A stretch of DNA of 64,000 nucleotides from Kaistia terrae (GTDB lineage: Bacteria; Pseudomonadota; Alphaproteobacteria; Rhizobiales; Kaistiaceae): positions 87,893 to 151,892 of the forward strand of contig NZ_JAPKNH010000010.1 of NCBI RefSeq assembly GCF_026344005.1, written 5' to 3'. Below are positions 57,119 through 64,000 of the stretch, piece after piece. The notes below the pieces were generated by a model. The model made no database searches. It had not been told where the DNA came from and saw nothing but the letters and a program-made list of their open reading frames with translations. Numbering within the stretch: position 1 is the first letter of the stretch; the number at the start of each line of letters is the position of its first letter. The position numbers and the translations under genes are program-made.

Positions 57119-57290
57119 TTTATTTACTCCGCCTGCGTCGGCGTTCTGAATTCCGATCTTGCTGGTATGCTGTATTTAGCATTCGGGAGCTTTTGACTGC
57201 CGATGGCTGTCTCATCCACTTTCGGCGGTTGCATTGTTTCGCCGGACACCTAAGGATGAGGTGTCAGATCGCAAACGCCGGGGGGCACGC

Positions 57291-57632
57291 ATGCGAAGCC
57301 TATGGATAGTCGGAGCGCTGTTGGCGACCGAAATGCCAGCCGTCGCCGCAGACGTTGGTCCGCTGAAGGGCGGATGGATTCCAAGCAGTTCGTCCTGCAA
57401 GGCATACCGAGATCGTTCGGACGAGAGCGCTATGATGATCTCCGGTAGACAGATCGAATTCTACGAATCCACCTGCGTGATCCGTGGCGCCAAGAAGTCC
57501 GGAGCGAGCTACTCGCTGAAACTGCTCTGTGAAGGCGAAGGCGAGACATTCCAACGTTCCTTCGTTGGAAAGCTCAACGGAAACAATACGCTGGTGGTCA
57601 AAGATGGCTTCACATACAAGCGTTGCAGCTAG
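57291..57632 (+). CDS. Hypothetical exported protein, island gene
   Basis: A 113-residue protein with a signal peptide (SLWIVGALLATEMPAVAA). The mature part has four cysteines (SSCKAY, STCVIRG, LKLLCEGEG, YKRCS), suited to two disulfides in the periplasm. It is not recognised. The ATG at 57291 is chosen for the signal peptide. An inverted repeat GACACCT-N7-AGGTGTC lies 26 bp upstream. It overlaps the next gene by 29 bp. Confidence 0.6.
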   Translation: MRSLWIVGALLATEMPAVAADVGPLKGGWIPSSSSCKAYRDRSDESAMMISGRQIEFYESTCVIRGAKKSGASYSLKLLCEGEGETFQRSFVGKLNGNNTLVVKDGFTYKRCS

Positions 57633-58434
57633 CGCTTTTGCGGCGCTGTTCCTGCTATCAGCGGCTGCGGTTGCCGCTGAGCCCAAGCTATTCTCCCGTG
57701 CCGGCGACGGTCAGAAGTTCGATGCCTATTTGGTTTCGAAGGAAGCAACTGGCCTTGGCAAGAATCACTTTTCCAATGTGCGGTTTGTATCGCAGGGCAA
57801 GAAGTCGAGCACCGCAGAATGGATCGTCAACTGCAATCAGGGCTTCCCCCAAGTGGTCTCGCCGAGCAACGTAAACACCTTCGTGAAGGTGAACGAGCGC
57901 CCGGCTGCCAAAGACCGCTTCAAATATGAACTTTGGTTCGCCGTTTGTGAGGGCAAAACCCAACATGCCACCGAACAGACGCCGCAGCCATCAGAAGACT
58001 GTCCCGTAGATCGGCTCGTGTTCAGGGATGACCGCACGAACCGACAGTTTGTGTCCGAACGAGTTGCCGTAGATTATCGGTACATCTGCGATGGTAAAAT
58101 TACCAAGGCGTTTGATCGTCCCCAGAAGGACCTGGCCGCTCGTTGCCAAGGGCCGTATGGCGACACGGTTATCGAAGGGCTTTTGGATGGAAAGAAGGCC
58201 CATGCGGTCTATTCCGTCGCCGATGCCGCACCTTGCTGTGTCTGGTACTCCCACAAGGGCGCTTTCAAGCCGGATCAGGGAAACATCACGAGATGGCTCA
58301 AATCCAACGAGGCGTGGTCGGTCCAGTTGGGCGATGAATGGTATGTGATCGGGCCATCCAATCCGCCTTACGAGGACGACAAGGGCCCGATGGGGGGCGG
58401 CAATTTCCGGCCGGTTGGCTGCAAGTTTCGCTAG
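57604..58434 (+). CDS. Hypothetical exported protein, island gene
   Basis: A 276-residue protein with a signal peptide (SVAASAFAALFLLSAAAVAA). The mature part includes several cysteines (IVNCNQGF, AVCEGKT, YICDGKI, AAPCCVWYSH, GCKFR). I do not recognise a domain. The start at 57604 overlaps the previous exported-protein gene, and the two are probably coexpressed. The GC content is lower than that of the chromosome. Confidence 0.62.
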   Translation: MASHTSVAASAFAALFLLSAAAVAAEPKLFSRAGDGQKFDAYLVSKEATGLGKNHFSNVRFVSQGKKSSTAEWIVNCNQGFPQVVSPSNVNTFVKVNERPAAKDRFKYELWFAVCEGKTQHATEQTPQPSEDCPVDRLVFRDDRTNRQFVSERVAVDYRYICDGKITKAFDRPQKDLAARCQGPYGDTVIEGLLDGKKAHAVYSVADAAPCCVWYSHKGAFKPDQGNITRWLKSNEAWSVQLGDEWYVIGPSNPPYEDDKGPMGGGNFRPVGCKFR

Positions 58435-58440
58435 TCTGGC

Positions 58441-58662
58441 TTAACCCGGGATTTTTCCCGTCTGCGGAGTTTTTACCGCAACTGCTTGGATGACCTCTAT
58501 CCCGTCTCTAGCGAGAAGTTCGTCGAACGACTTTTGACATTTTACGTAAAAAGCCCAATTGCCGAAAAAACCGGACGGGATGTTTTTCGTCAGCGCCGCT
58601 TTCTGGTCTGCGACAAATACCGACAAACGTCGTCGGTACTCTTCCTGCGTGATAGTTTCCAT
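58441..58662 (-). CDS. Small hypothetical protein, island gene
   Basis: A 73-residue protein, METITQEEYRRRLSVFVADQ. GAGGA lies about six bases before the ATG at 58662, and a GTG at 58674 is possible. No membrane segment or known domain is seen. It lies 47 bp after the recombinase gene in the same direction. Confidence 0.5.
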   Translation of the reverse strand: METITQEEYRRRLSVFVADQKAALTKNIPSGFFGNWAFYVKCQKSFDELLARDGIEVIQAVAVKTPQTGKIPG

Positions 58663-58709
58663 GGTGATCCTCACGCTGTGAATCGGCGCCCCAACATTGT
58701 TACCCGGGT

Positions 58710-59279
58710 TCAGCCCGCCGCTTGGTTCCGGCCGCCCGAAAGATAGCGGTAGAGGGTGGGTTGCGACACCCCGAGACGTTCGGCAACTTCCTTCACCGTG
58801 ATTGTGCGATCAGCGAGCAGTGCCTTCGCAGCCGCCAAATCGGAGTCCGATAGGGATCGGGGCCGACCCCCAGCTTTCCCGGCGTCCTTGGCCGCTTGCA
58901 ATCCAGCCATAGTGCGTTCCCGGCTCAAGGAGCGCTCGAACTGAGCCAATGCACCGAACACGTTGAAAATCAGCATCCCGCCAGCCGTCGATGTGTCGAT
59001 GCTTTCGGTCAGAGACCGAAACTCAATTCCACTTTCTTTCAGGGATTCAACAGTGTCGATAAGTTGGCGCAGGCTACGCCCCAACCGATCCAGTTTCCAG
59101 ACGACGAGGGTGTCGCCCTTCCGAAGGTAGTCGAGTGCCTTTTGCAACTCGGGCCGGTCTCGCTGCGCTCCGGAGGCTGTTTCATGGAAAACCTTTTCGA
59201 TGCCTTCACGGGCGAATGCGGCTCGCTGAAGACCAAGACTTTGGTCGGACGAGGATACCCTAGCGTAACCGATCTGCAT
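58710..59279 (-). CDS. Serine recombinase (resolvase/invertase family)
   Basis: A 189-residue recombinase. The catalytic serine is in YARVSSSDQ, and the conserved LVVWKLDRLGRSLRQLID and RERTMAGLQAAKDAGKAGGR follow. The C-terminal helix-turn-helix (TVKEVAERLGVSQPTLYRYL) is complete. It is the type found in Tn3-family transposons and plasmids, and could invert or resolve DNA. No transposase of that family is nearby. The ATG at 59279 starts the MQIGYARVS motif. Confidence 0.92.
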   Translation of the reverse strand: MQIGYARVSSSDQSLGLQRAAFAREGIEKVFHETASGAQRDRPELQKALDYLRKGDTLVVWKLDRLGRSLRQLIDTVESLKESGIEFRSLTESIDTSTAGGMLIFNVFGALAQFERSLSRERTMAGLQAAKDAGKAGGRPRSLSDSDLAAAKALLADRTITVKEVAERLGVSQPTLYRYLSGGRNQAAG

Positions 59280-59345
59280 TCGTGCCTCTCTCAAAACTCG
59301 TCTCACGTCAAATAATGAGAATACTCTAAATTGGAGAGATTCTTT

Positions 59346-59663
59346 TTGGAGTTCGGTCGAGAACTATCCAGATTGGACCTAGAGGAAACGATAGGCCTAA
59401 CTTTGGACTACAGCGAGATGGTTTATCTGGAGCGAGTGGACGGAGCGCTGTTACTTGAGGTACGCGAAGACGAATGCAAAGAGAATATCATTAAGTTTGT
59501 TAACAAAAATGCTCCGTCCGCCAGACAGACCCTAACGACGAAGTGGTTCGTTGAACAAAATGTGGGTGCCCGTAACGAGACTGTAATGAGTATTGTCGGT
59601 AGGTGTGCGTGCTCCGTTGCGCCGGAAGGTGGTCATCTTGGGACACACGTATATATACCATAA
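59346..59663 (+). CDS. Small acidic protein, possible CesT-type secretion chaperone
   Basis: A 105-residue frame in AT-rich DNA. GGAGAG (59333-59338) is spaced 7 bases from a TTG at 59346, which I take as the start; another TTG is at 59331. The sequence has EFGRELSRLDLEETIGLTLD followed by YLERVDGALLLEVRED, reminiscent of small acidic type III secretion chaperones, but the similarity is weak. The end (GGHLGTHVYIP) may be truncated. Divergent from the recombinase gene. Confidence 0.4.
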   Translation: MEFGRELSRLDLEETIGLTLDYSEMVYLERVDGALLLEVREDECKENIIKFVNKNAPSARQTLTTKWFVEQNVGARNETVMSIVGRCACSVAPEGGHLGTHVYIP

Positions 59664-59846
59664 CAAACTCCGGCAAATAATGCATCTAGATGTACAGCGC
59701 GATGTATGTTTGATTATATCCTCGACACCGCAACAGAGCGGCCATTCTTGTGCCGAGGATTATTTCGCGAGATGACATGACGACTTGGCTTGTAAGAACT
59801 GTTCATATCGATTTCATGACAATAATCTGTAAATAAAAGACTGTTT

Positions 59847-60150
59847 GTGGGTGCGATCTTCAACGAAGTCGTAGGACCAGACATGGCTGGGATACTCTGG
59901 CCGCAGCCGGATGCACGATCCATCATTCAGCCAGAGCCGGCCACGTTTGGGCTGCCTCTGCTGAACCTTCAGCCCCTCCCGCCGCCAGATCCGTTCGACC
60001 CGTTTGACGTTCACCACCCAGCCCGCACGGGGCAGCATCGCCGTGATGCGGCGATAGCCGTAGCGGCCATATTGGATGGCGAGCGCAATGATGTCGGCGG
60101 TCAAAGCCGCTTCATCATCCGGGGGCGTCGGAACCTAATCCATATATCGG
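59847..60150 (-). pseudogene. IS3-family transposase OrfB remnant
   Basis: A continuous minus-strand frame reads LTADIIALAIQYGRYGYRRI, then LPRAGWVVNVKRVERIWRRE and VWSYDFVEDRTH, which is the start of the OrfB integrase of IS3-group elements. It stops matching after EDRTH near 59847, before the DDE catalytic domain is complete. Upstream of VPTPPDDEAAL the frame is broken by a stop. No partner OrfA or inverted repeats are seen, so it is a dead fragment. Confidence 0.75.
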
Positions 60151-60433
60151 CGCAGCGACGGTGAGCGGCGTGTTTGATCTCGGCGATCCGCGCCGCACCC
60201 TCGAGGCGGCGGTGCTTCCAACTGGTGGTCGTGTCCCCCCAGGCTGGGTCTTTCCTGACGGTGATCGATTCGAAGTCGACGGACATGCGGCATCTGCGAT
60301 ATCTAGGCTAGAGATGGTCTAAATCATTGGAGTTGCGTGAAGTTTTTAGCTGGACTATCTGACCTCCCAGGTAGCCCCCACTCGGCGCGTCGACTATGCG
60401 CGAGTCTGCTCATGCACCACGCCGCTTCCCACC
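60151..60433. other. Right end region of the island, no supported gene
   Basis: Short frames exist on both strands (for example minus 60101-60286 and plus 60161-60325), but none is recognised or has a ribosome site. The change back to GC-rich coding DNA happens in this stretch. I do not see a copy of the tRNA-Ser 3' end here. Confidence 0.4.
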
Positions 60434-60949
60434 ATGCCGACTATCCTGAATGACGCGTTTCAACGGCATCGCCGCTCCCTGACCTGGAGTGTGATGCGCA
60501 TCGTGCGCGATCCTCAGATTGCGGAGGATCTGGCGCAGGAGACCTATGTCCGGGCGCATAAGGCGATCCAGGCGGGACCCATCGAGCATATCGAGGCGTT
60601 CCTGCACCAGACCGCCCGAAATCTGGCGCTCGATTACCTGCGTCGCCGCAAGACGCGGGCGCGAGTCGAGACCGACGGCCTTAGCAACGAGACGCTGGAA
60701 AGCATCCCCGCCGATGTGCCGTCGCTCGAAACGGAAATCATCGAACGCGAGCGCCTGCGACTGTTCCAGGCAGCACTGGCGACCTTGCCGGAGCGCGTGC
60801 AGCGCGTCGTGGTCCTGAGCCGGATCGAGGAATGGACGAATGCCCGGATCGCGCTGCATCTCGGCATTTCCGAACGCACCGTCTTCAACGATCTGAAGCT
60901 CGCCATGGCGCATTGCCGCGACGCGTTGGCGCGGAGTGACGGGCGCTGA
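60434..60949 (+). CDS. FecI-type ECF sigma factor
   Basis: A 171-residue sigma factor. Region 2 contains IVRDPQIAEDLAQETYVRAH and TARNLALDYLRRRKTR; region 4 contains TLPERVQRVVVLSRIEEWTN and HLGISERTVFNDLKLAM. It is of the iron-starvation (FecI) group, which drives expression of a TonB receptor when the receptor binds its ligand. FecR- and receptor-type genes follow in order. Confidence 0.92.
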   Translation: MPTILNDAFQRHRRSLTWSVMRIVRDPQIAEDLAQETYVRAHKAIQAGPIEHIEAFLHQTARNLALDYLRRRKTRARVETDGLSNETLESIPADVPSLETEIIERERLRLFQAALATLPERVQRVVVLSRIEEWTNARIALHLGISERTVFNDLKLAMAHCRDALARSDGR

Positions 60950-60982
60950 GCGCCCCTGGTGAAGGGCCCCAAACTATTTTTG

Positions 60983-61006
60983 CCGGTTTCCATTCTGCGA
61001 AACGTC
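60983..61006 (+). promoter_or_regulatory. Candidate ECF promoter upstream of the fecR-type gene
   Basis: CCGGTTTC, 10 bases, then AACGTC. The same two blocks with the same spacing stand before the receptor gene at 62123-62146. Both copies follow a T-rich run and lie 34 to 71 bp before an ATG. CGTC is a common ECF -10 core. Sequence-based inference only. Confidence 0.55.
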
Positions 61007-61039
61007 TTTCTATAAAGACCCGAAGGCCAGCACGATCGG

Positions 61040-62104
61040 ATGAATTGGGTGGGACCAGAGAGTTCAAGGGGCGACGCCCGCGCCAACGCTTCGCAACCGT
61101 CCGACCGGCAGGAGGGCTCTGTCGCCGACATCGTCGCGGACGAAGCGCTTGATTGGTTCGCGCGGCGGCGCAACGCCGGGCCTGATGCGGCCGAAGAGGC
61201 CGAATTCGAAGCCTGGCGGCAGCGGAGTTCGCACCACGCCGAGGCCTATGGTGATCTGGAGGCGCTGTGGGGGTCGACGGCCTTCGCCGCCGCCGCCCGT
61301 AGCCTGCCCATAGGCGAGCCGTATCGAGCAAGCGATACGAAACGGCGTCCCGCTCGGCCGAAGCCGGCCGTCCCGTCCGCCGCGCGTCGACGGAACCTCC
61401 GTTTCGGCGCCGTCGCGGCATTGCTGATGTTGGCTTTCGGCATCTGGCAGGCGCCGACACTGCTGTTGCGCTGGCAGGCTGACTATATCACCGCCGCCGG
61501 CGATCGCGCGACGATCCGGCTTCCCGACGGATCAACCCTGATCCTCAACACCGCATCGGCGGTGGCGCTAGACTTCGAGAGCGGCCGCCGTGACGTGCGG
61601 CTCCTGCAGGGCGAGGCCTTCTTCGACGTCCGGCATGATCCCGAGCATCCGTTCCGGGTCGCCGGGCGGTTCGGCGTTGTCGAGGTAAAGGGCACGGCGT
61701 TTTCCGTGCGGGAGGACGGCTCTCAGGACATCGTCATTCTCGAGCGGGGCCATGTCGCGGTCAGCCTCGTCGCCAACAAAGCTGCGCAAGCGGCGCTGGA
61801 GCCAGACCAGCAGGTCATCGCCAGCGCCGATGCGCTCTCCGCCGTCGAGCCGGCAGATCCGGCCATGGCGCTCGCCTGGCGACAGGGACGGATCGTCTTC
61901 GACGACCAGCCTGTCTCCCGCGTGCTGGCTGAATTGCGCCGCTATCGCAGCGCGCCGGTCGTCGTCGCCAGCGGCCTCGCGGAAGAATTCCGCGTCAGCG
62001 GCAACTACCGGACGACGGATATTGATGGCGCGCTGCGCTCGCTGGCGGCCGCCGCCGGCGTCTCCGTAACGTCCCTGCCCGGCGGAATTTTAATCCTTCA
62101 CTAA
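61040..62104 (+). CDS. FecR family sigma regulator
   Basis: A 354-residue protein. The cytoplasmic N-terminal domain (DEALDWFARRRNAGPDAAEE, FEAWRQRSSHHAEAYGDLEA) binds the sigma factor. A single membrane helix (AVAALLMLAFGIWQAPTLLL) follows, then the periplasmic FecR domain (YITAAGDRATIRLPDGSTLI, EAFFDVRHDPEHPFRVAG) and an STN-like end (LRSLAAAAGVSVTSLPGG). It relays the ligand signal from the receptor to the sigma factor. Confidence 0.92.
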   Translation: MNWVGPESSRGDARANASQPSDRQEGSVADIVADEALDWFARRRNAGPDAAEEAEFEAWRQRSSHHAEAYGDLEALWGSTAFAAAARSLPIGEPYRASDTKRRPARPKPAVPSAARRRNLRFGAVAALLMLAFGIWQAPTLLLRWQADYITAAGDRATIRLPDGSTLILNTASAVALDFESGRRDVRLLQGEAFFDVRHDPEHPFRVAGRFGVVEVKGTAFSVREDGSQDIVILERGHVAVSLVANKAAQAALEPDQQVIASADALSAVEPADPAMALAWRQGRIVFDDQPVSRVLAELRRYRSAPVVVASGLAEEFRVSGNYRTTDIDGALRSLAAAAGVSVTSLPGGILILH

Positions 62105-62122
62105 ATACTCAACTTTTCTTTT

Positions 62123-62146
62123 CCGGTTTCGCTCCCCTCGAACGTC
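62123..62146 (+). promoter_or_regulatory. Candidate ECF promoter upstream of the TonB receptor gene
   Basis: CCGGTTTC, 10 bases, then AACGTC, matching the block at 60983-61006 in sequence and spacing. It lies 71 bp before the receptor ATG. Likely the target of the sigma factor encoded at 60434. Confidence 0.55.
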
Positions 62147-62216
62147 GGATGTGTGAGAGGGCGATTTCAGCGCGACGCCGAGCGGCCTCTTCGATCTGGA
62201 AAAGGGGCTTTGCGGC

Positions 62217-64000
62217 ATGACGAACGGGATGTTGACCACCGGTACACGGGCAGGCGCACAGGCGAAAACGCGCGCAAAGTGCCGACTGGCCTCGCTTCTC
62301 GTAACCTCGGCCCTGCTTGCCATGACGACCGGCCTTTCCCCGCAGCCGTCGCTGGCGCAGTCGTTGCCTGCGGACATCGGTAGCCAGGCCGTCGCCTTCT
62401 CCATTCCCGCCCAGCCGCTCTCGACCGCCGTCAACGCCTTCATCGGCGTGACCGGCTGGCAGATCAGCTATTCCTCGGCGCTGGCGCGCGGCAAGAAGTC
62501 GGCTGCCGTCGTCGGCACGATGCCCCCGGCGCAGGCGCTGCGACAGCTGGTGGCTGGAACCGGCCTGGAGGTTCGCATCGGCACCCCCGGCTCGGCCGCG
62601 CTGGTCGGTCCAAACTCGGCAGGTGCACCGGCTGCGACCGACGGATCGCTGGTACTGGAGACGATCGACGTAACAGCTGGATCGAAGACGTATGGCGGCC
62701 TCGGCGGCCTCGCCAGTCCCGATGCGAAGTATGAGACGGCGCAGAGCGTCGAGTTCCTGTCGGAAAGCCAGATCGAACGCTTCCGCGGGTCCTCGGTCGG
62801 CGACTTCCTGAAGGGAATGCCCGGCATCCTGACGGGCGACAACCGCAACAGCGGCGCGATCGACGTCAATGTTCGCGGCATGCAGGGCTTCGGCCGCGTG
62901 CCCGTCGTCGTCGACGGCACGCAGCAGCAGAACACCGTCTATCGCGGCTATTCCGGCGTCGCCTCGCGCAACTATGTCGATCCGGACTTCATCGGCGGCG
63001 TCGTGGTCGAGAAGGGTCCTTCGGCCGGCGTCTATGGCGTCGGCGCCACCGGCGGCGTCGTGCGCATGGAGACGATCAATGCCGACGACATCATCGTCGG
63101 CGACAAGGCCTGGGGCGTGCGCGTCAAGGGCAGCCTGATGACCAATACGGCGAGCCCGCCGCCGGTCGGCACGCCAGGCGGCTACCCGACCACTGGCTTC
63201 GGCCGCTACATCACCGGCTGTAACTGGAACTGCACGATTGCGACCGTGCCCACCACGACGCTGAACGGCAGCCCCTATGGCATGGACCGACCCGCGACCT
63301 TCCTGCCGACTTCCGGTGCCGGCAGCGCATCTTTCGCGGCGCGCAACGACATGGCCGAAATCGTCCTCGGCTATTCACGCCGCAAGAACGGCAACTATTT
63401 CGCCGGGACGAACGGCCACACGCCGCAGCTTGCAATCAGCTACGACCGGATCATCCGGCCCGCCCTCGGCTCGCGCCCCGAGCAGATTACCGACTACACC
63501 GTGCTGAGCCTCGACGGCCTCAACCGCTATCGCGGCGGCGAAGAGGTGCTCAACACCTCGCAGGACAACACCTCCTACCTCGCCAAGGCCAAGCTGGAGC
63601 TGGATGGCGGGCACATCTTCGACGCCAGCTTCATGCGCTACGAGAGCAATTTCGGCGAGATGATGCCCTCGGTGATCATCCGCTTCGACGGCGCCACCCA
63701 GGCTGAGCTTAGCGACGTCGCCGTCAACACCTACCGCGCCGGCTACAAGTACGATCCCGAGAACCCCTGGATCGACTTCAAGGCCAATGTCTGGATGACG
63801 GATACCGAGACCCATATCCGCACGCCCTACGCCTTCAATTTCGGCAATGGCAACATCCTGGACGTGCCGCAGGGCTATTGGGACATCGCCAAACGCTACG
63901 GCACCGACGCGGTCAACACCTCCACCTTCGAGACGGCGGTCGGCAAGGTCGAGGTCGCGGCCGGCGGCTCGTATATCTACGAGACCATCGCGCCGCCGTC
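62217..64000 (+). CDS. Transducing TonB-dependent receptor (FecA/HasR-type), N-terminal part
   Basis: The gene runs off the right edge; 594 codons are visible. A long signal sequence (SLLVTSALLAMTTGLSPQPS) is followed by an STN signalling domain (SIPAQPLSTAVNAFIGVTGW, about residues 63-115). The plug follows (SVGDFLKGMPGILTGDN, VNVRGMQGFGRVPVVVDGTQ, VYRGYSGVASRNYVDPDFIG), and then the first strands of the barrel. The plug resembles that of the HasR haemophore-receptor group; the ligand may be haem or another iron compound. AAAGGGG precedes the ATG. Confidence 0.9.
   Translation, partial: MTNGMLTTGTRAGAQAKTRAKCRLASLLVTSALLAMTTGLSPQPSLAQSLPADIGSQAVAFSIPAQPLSTAVNAFIGVTGWQISYSSALARGKKSAAVVGTMPPAQALRQLVAGTGLEVRIGTPGSAALVGPNSAGAPAATDGSLVLETIDVTAGSKTYGGLGGLASPDAKYETAQSVEFLSESQIERFRGSSVGDFLKGMPGILTGDNRNSGAIDVNVRGMQGFGRVPVVVDGTQQQNTVYRGYSGVASRNYVDPDFIGGVVVEKGPSAGVYGVGATGGVVRMETINADDIIVGDKAWGVRVKGSLMTNTASPPPVGTPGGYPTTGFGRYITGCNWNCTIATVPTTTLNGSPYGMDRPATFLPTSGAGSASFAARNDMAEIVLGYSRRKNGNYFAGTNGHTPQLAISYDRIIRPALGSRPEQITDYTVLSLDGLNRYRGGEEVLNTSQDNTSYLAKAKLELDGGHIFDASFMRYESNFGEMMPSVIIRFDGATQAELSDVAVNTYRAGYKYDPENPWIDFKANVWMTDTETHIRTPYAFNFGNGNILDVPQGYWDIAKRYGTDAVNTSTFETAVGKVEVAAGGSYIYETIAPP

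Noticed and set aside
60161..60325. A 54-codon plus-strand frame starting GTG
   Set aside because: No ribosome site and no known domain; overlaps the decayed transposase region.
60290..60430. Possible right attachment site matching the tRNA-Ser 3' end
   Set aside because: I looked for the T-loop and acceptor sequence (TTCGAATCTCCCCCTCTCC) here and found no convincing match.

Overview
The window is GC-rich DNA from an alphaproteobacterium of the Hyphomicrobiales (Rhizobiales) type. The clearest marker is a complete acpXL-fabZXL-fabF2XL-fabF1XL-adhXL-lpxXL locus, which makes and transfers the very-long-chain fatty acid of rhizobial lipid A. A RegA/RegB (ActR/ActS) redox pair, an HmuP-controlled haem uptake locus, an intracellular PHB depolymerase and the gene order obgE-proB-proA-nadD-rsfS-rlmH-envC-ctpA agree with this. 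The genus cannot be fixed from the sequence alone.

Layout. 1-2.5 kb: the start of a mannitol-dehydrogenase-family gene, a membrane acyltransferase with a Cys-rich tail, and a 2OG-Fe(II) oxygenase. 2.6-9.4 kb: a translationally coupled trio, transglutaminase/DUF2126, ATP-grasp/alpha-E, transglutaminase. 9.6-15 kb: the VLCFA-lipid A locus. 15-23 kb: mmcB, ridA, regA, regB, phaZ and small conserved genes. 23-31 kb: a J-domain protein, a PBP1A with a long repetitive cytoplasmic tail, a membrane protein and polA. 30.8-36.8 kb: haem utilisation, with an IsdG-like monooxygenase and a TonB receptor on the minus strand, divergent from hmuP-hmuTUV. 36.9-42.9 kb: a sugar kinase plus a complete sugar ABC importer and a dienelactone hydrolase. 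43-53.8 kb: the conserved housekeeping block, all on the minus strand, ending in two GNAT genes, rpmA and rplU.

54.3-60.3 kb is a genomic island. It begins at tRNA-Ser(CGA) with an adjacent tyrosine integrase, is less GC-rich, and carries mostly unrecognised small genes, an LprI-like protein, two putative exported proteins, a serine recombinase and an IS3 remnant. The right border is not obvious. 60.4-64 kb returns to GC-rich DNA with a FecI-type sigma factor, a FecR-type regulator and the start of a transducing TonB receptor with an STN domain. The two intergenic gaps of this trio share a spaced motif that looks like the promoter for the sigma factor.

The most notable observations are: a palindromic repeat element that became in-frame coding sequence inside a sugar ABC ATPase, with a relative in an intergenic gap; a helix-hairpin-helix domain appended independently to PhaZ and ribosomal protein L21; a completely cysteine-free ketosynthase (FabF2XL) next to an intact one; the ECF promoter pair; the palindrome between hmuR and hmuP; and the tRNA-Ser island with its unknown genes.
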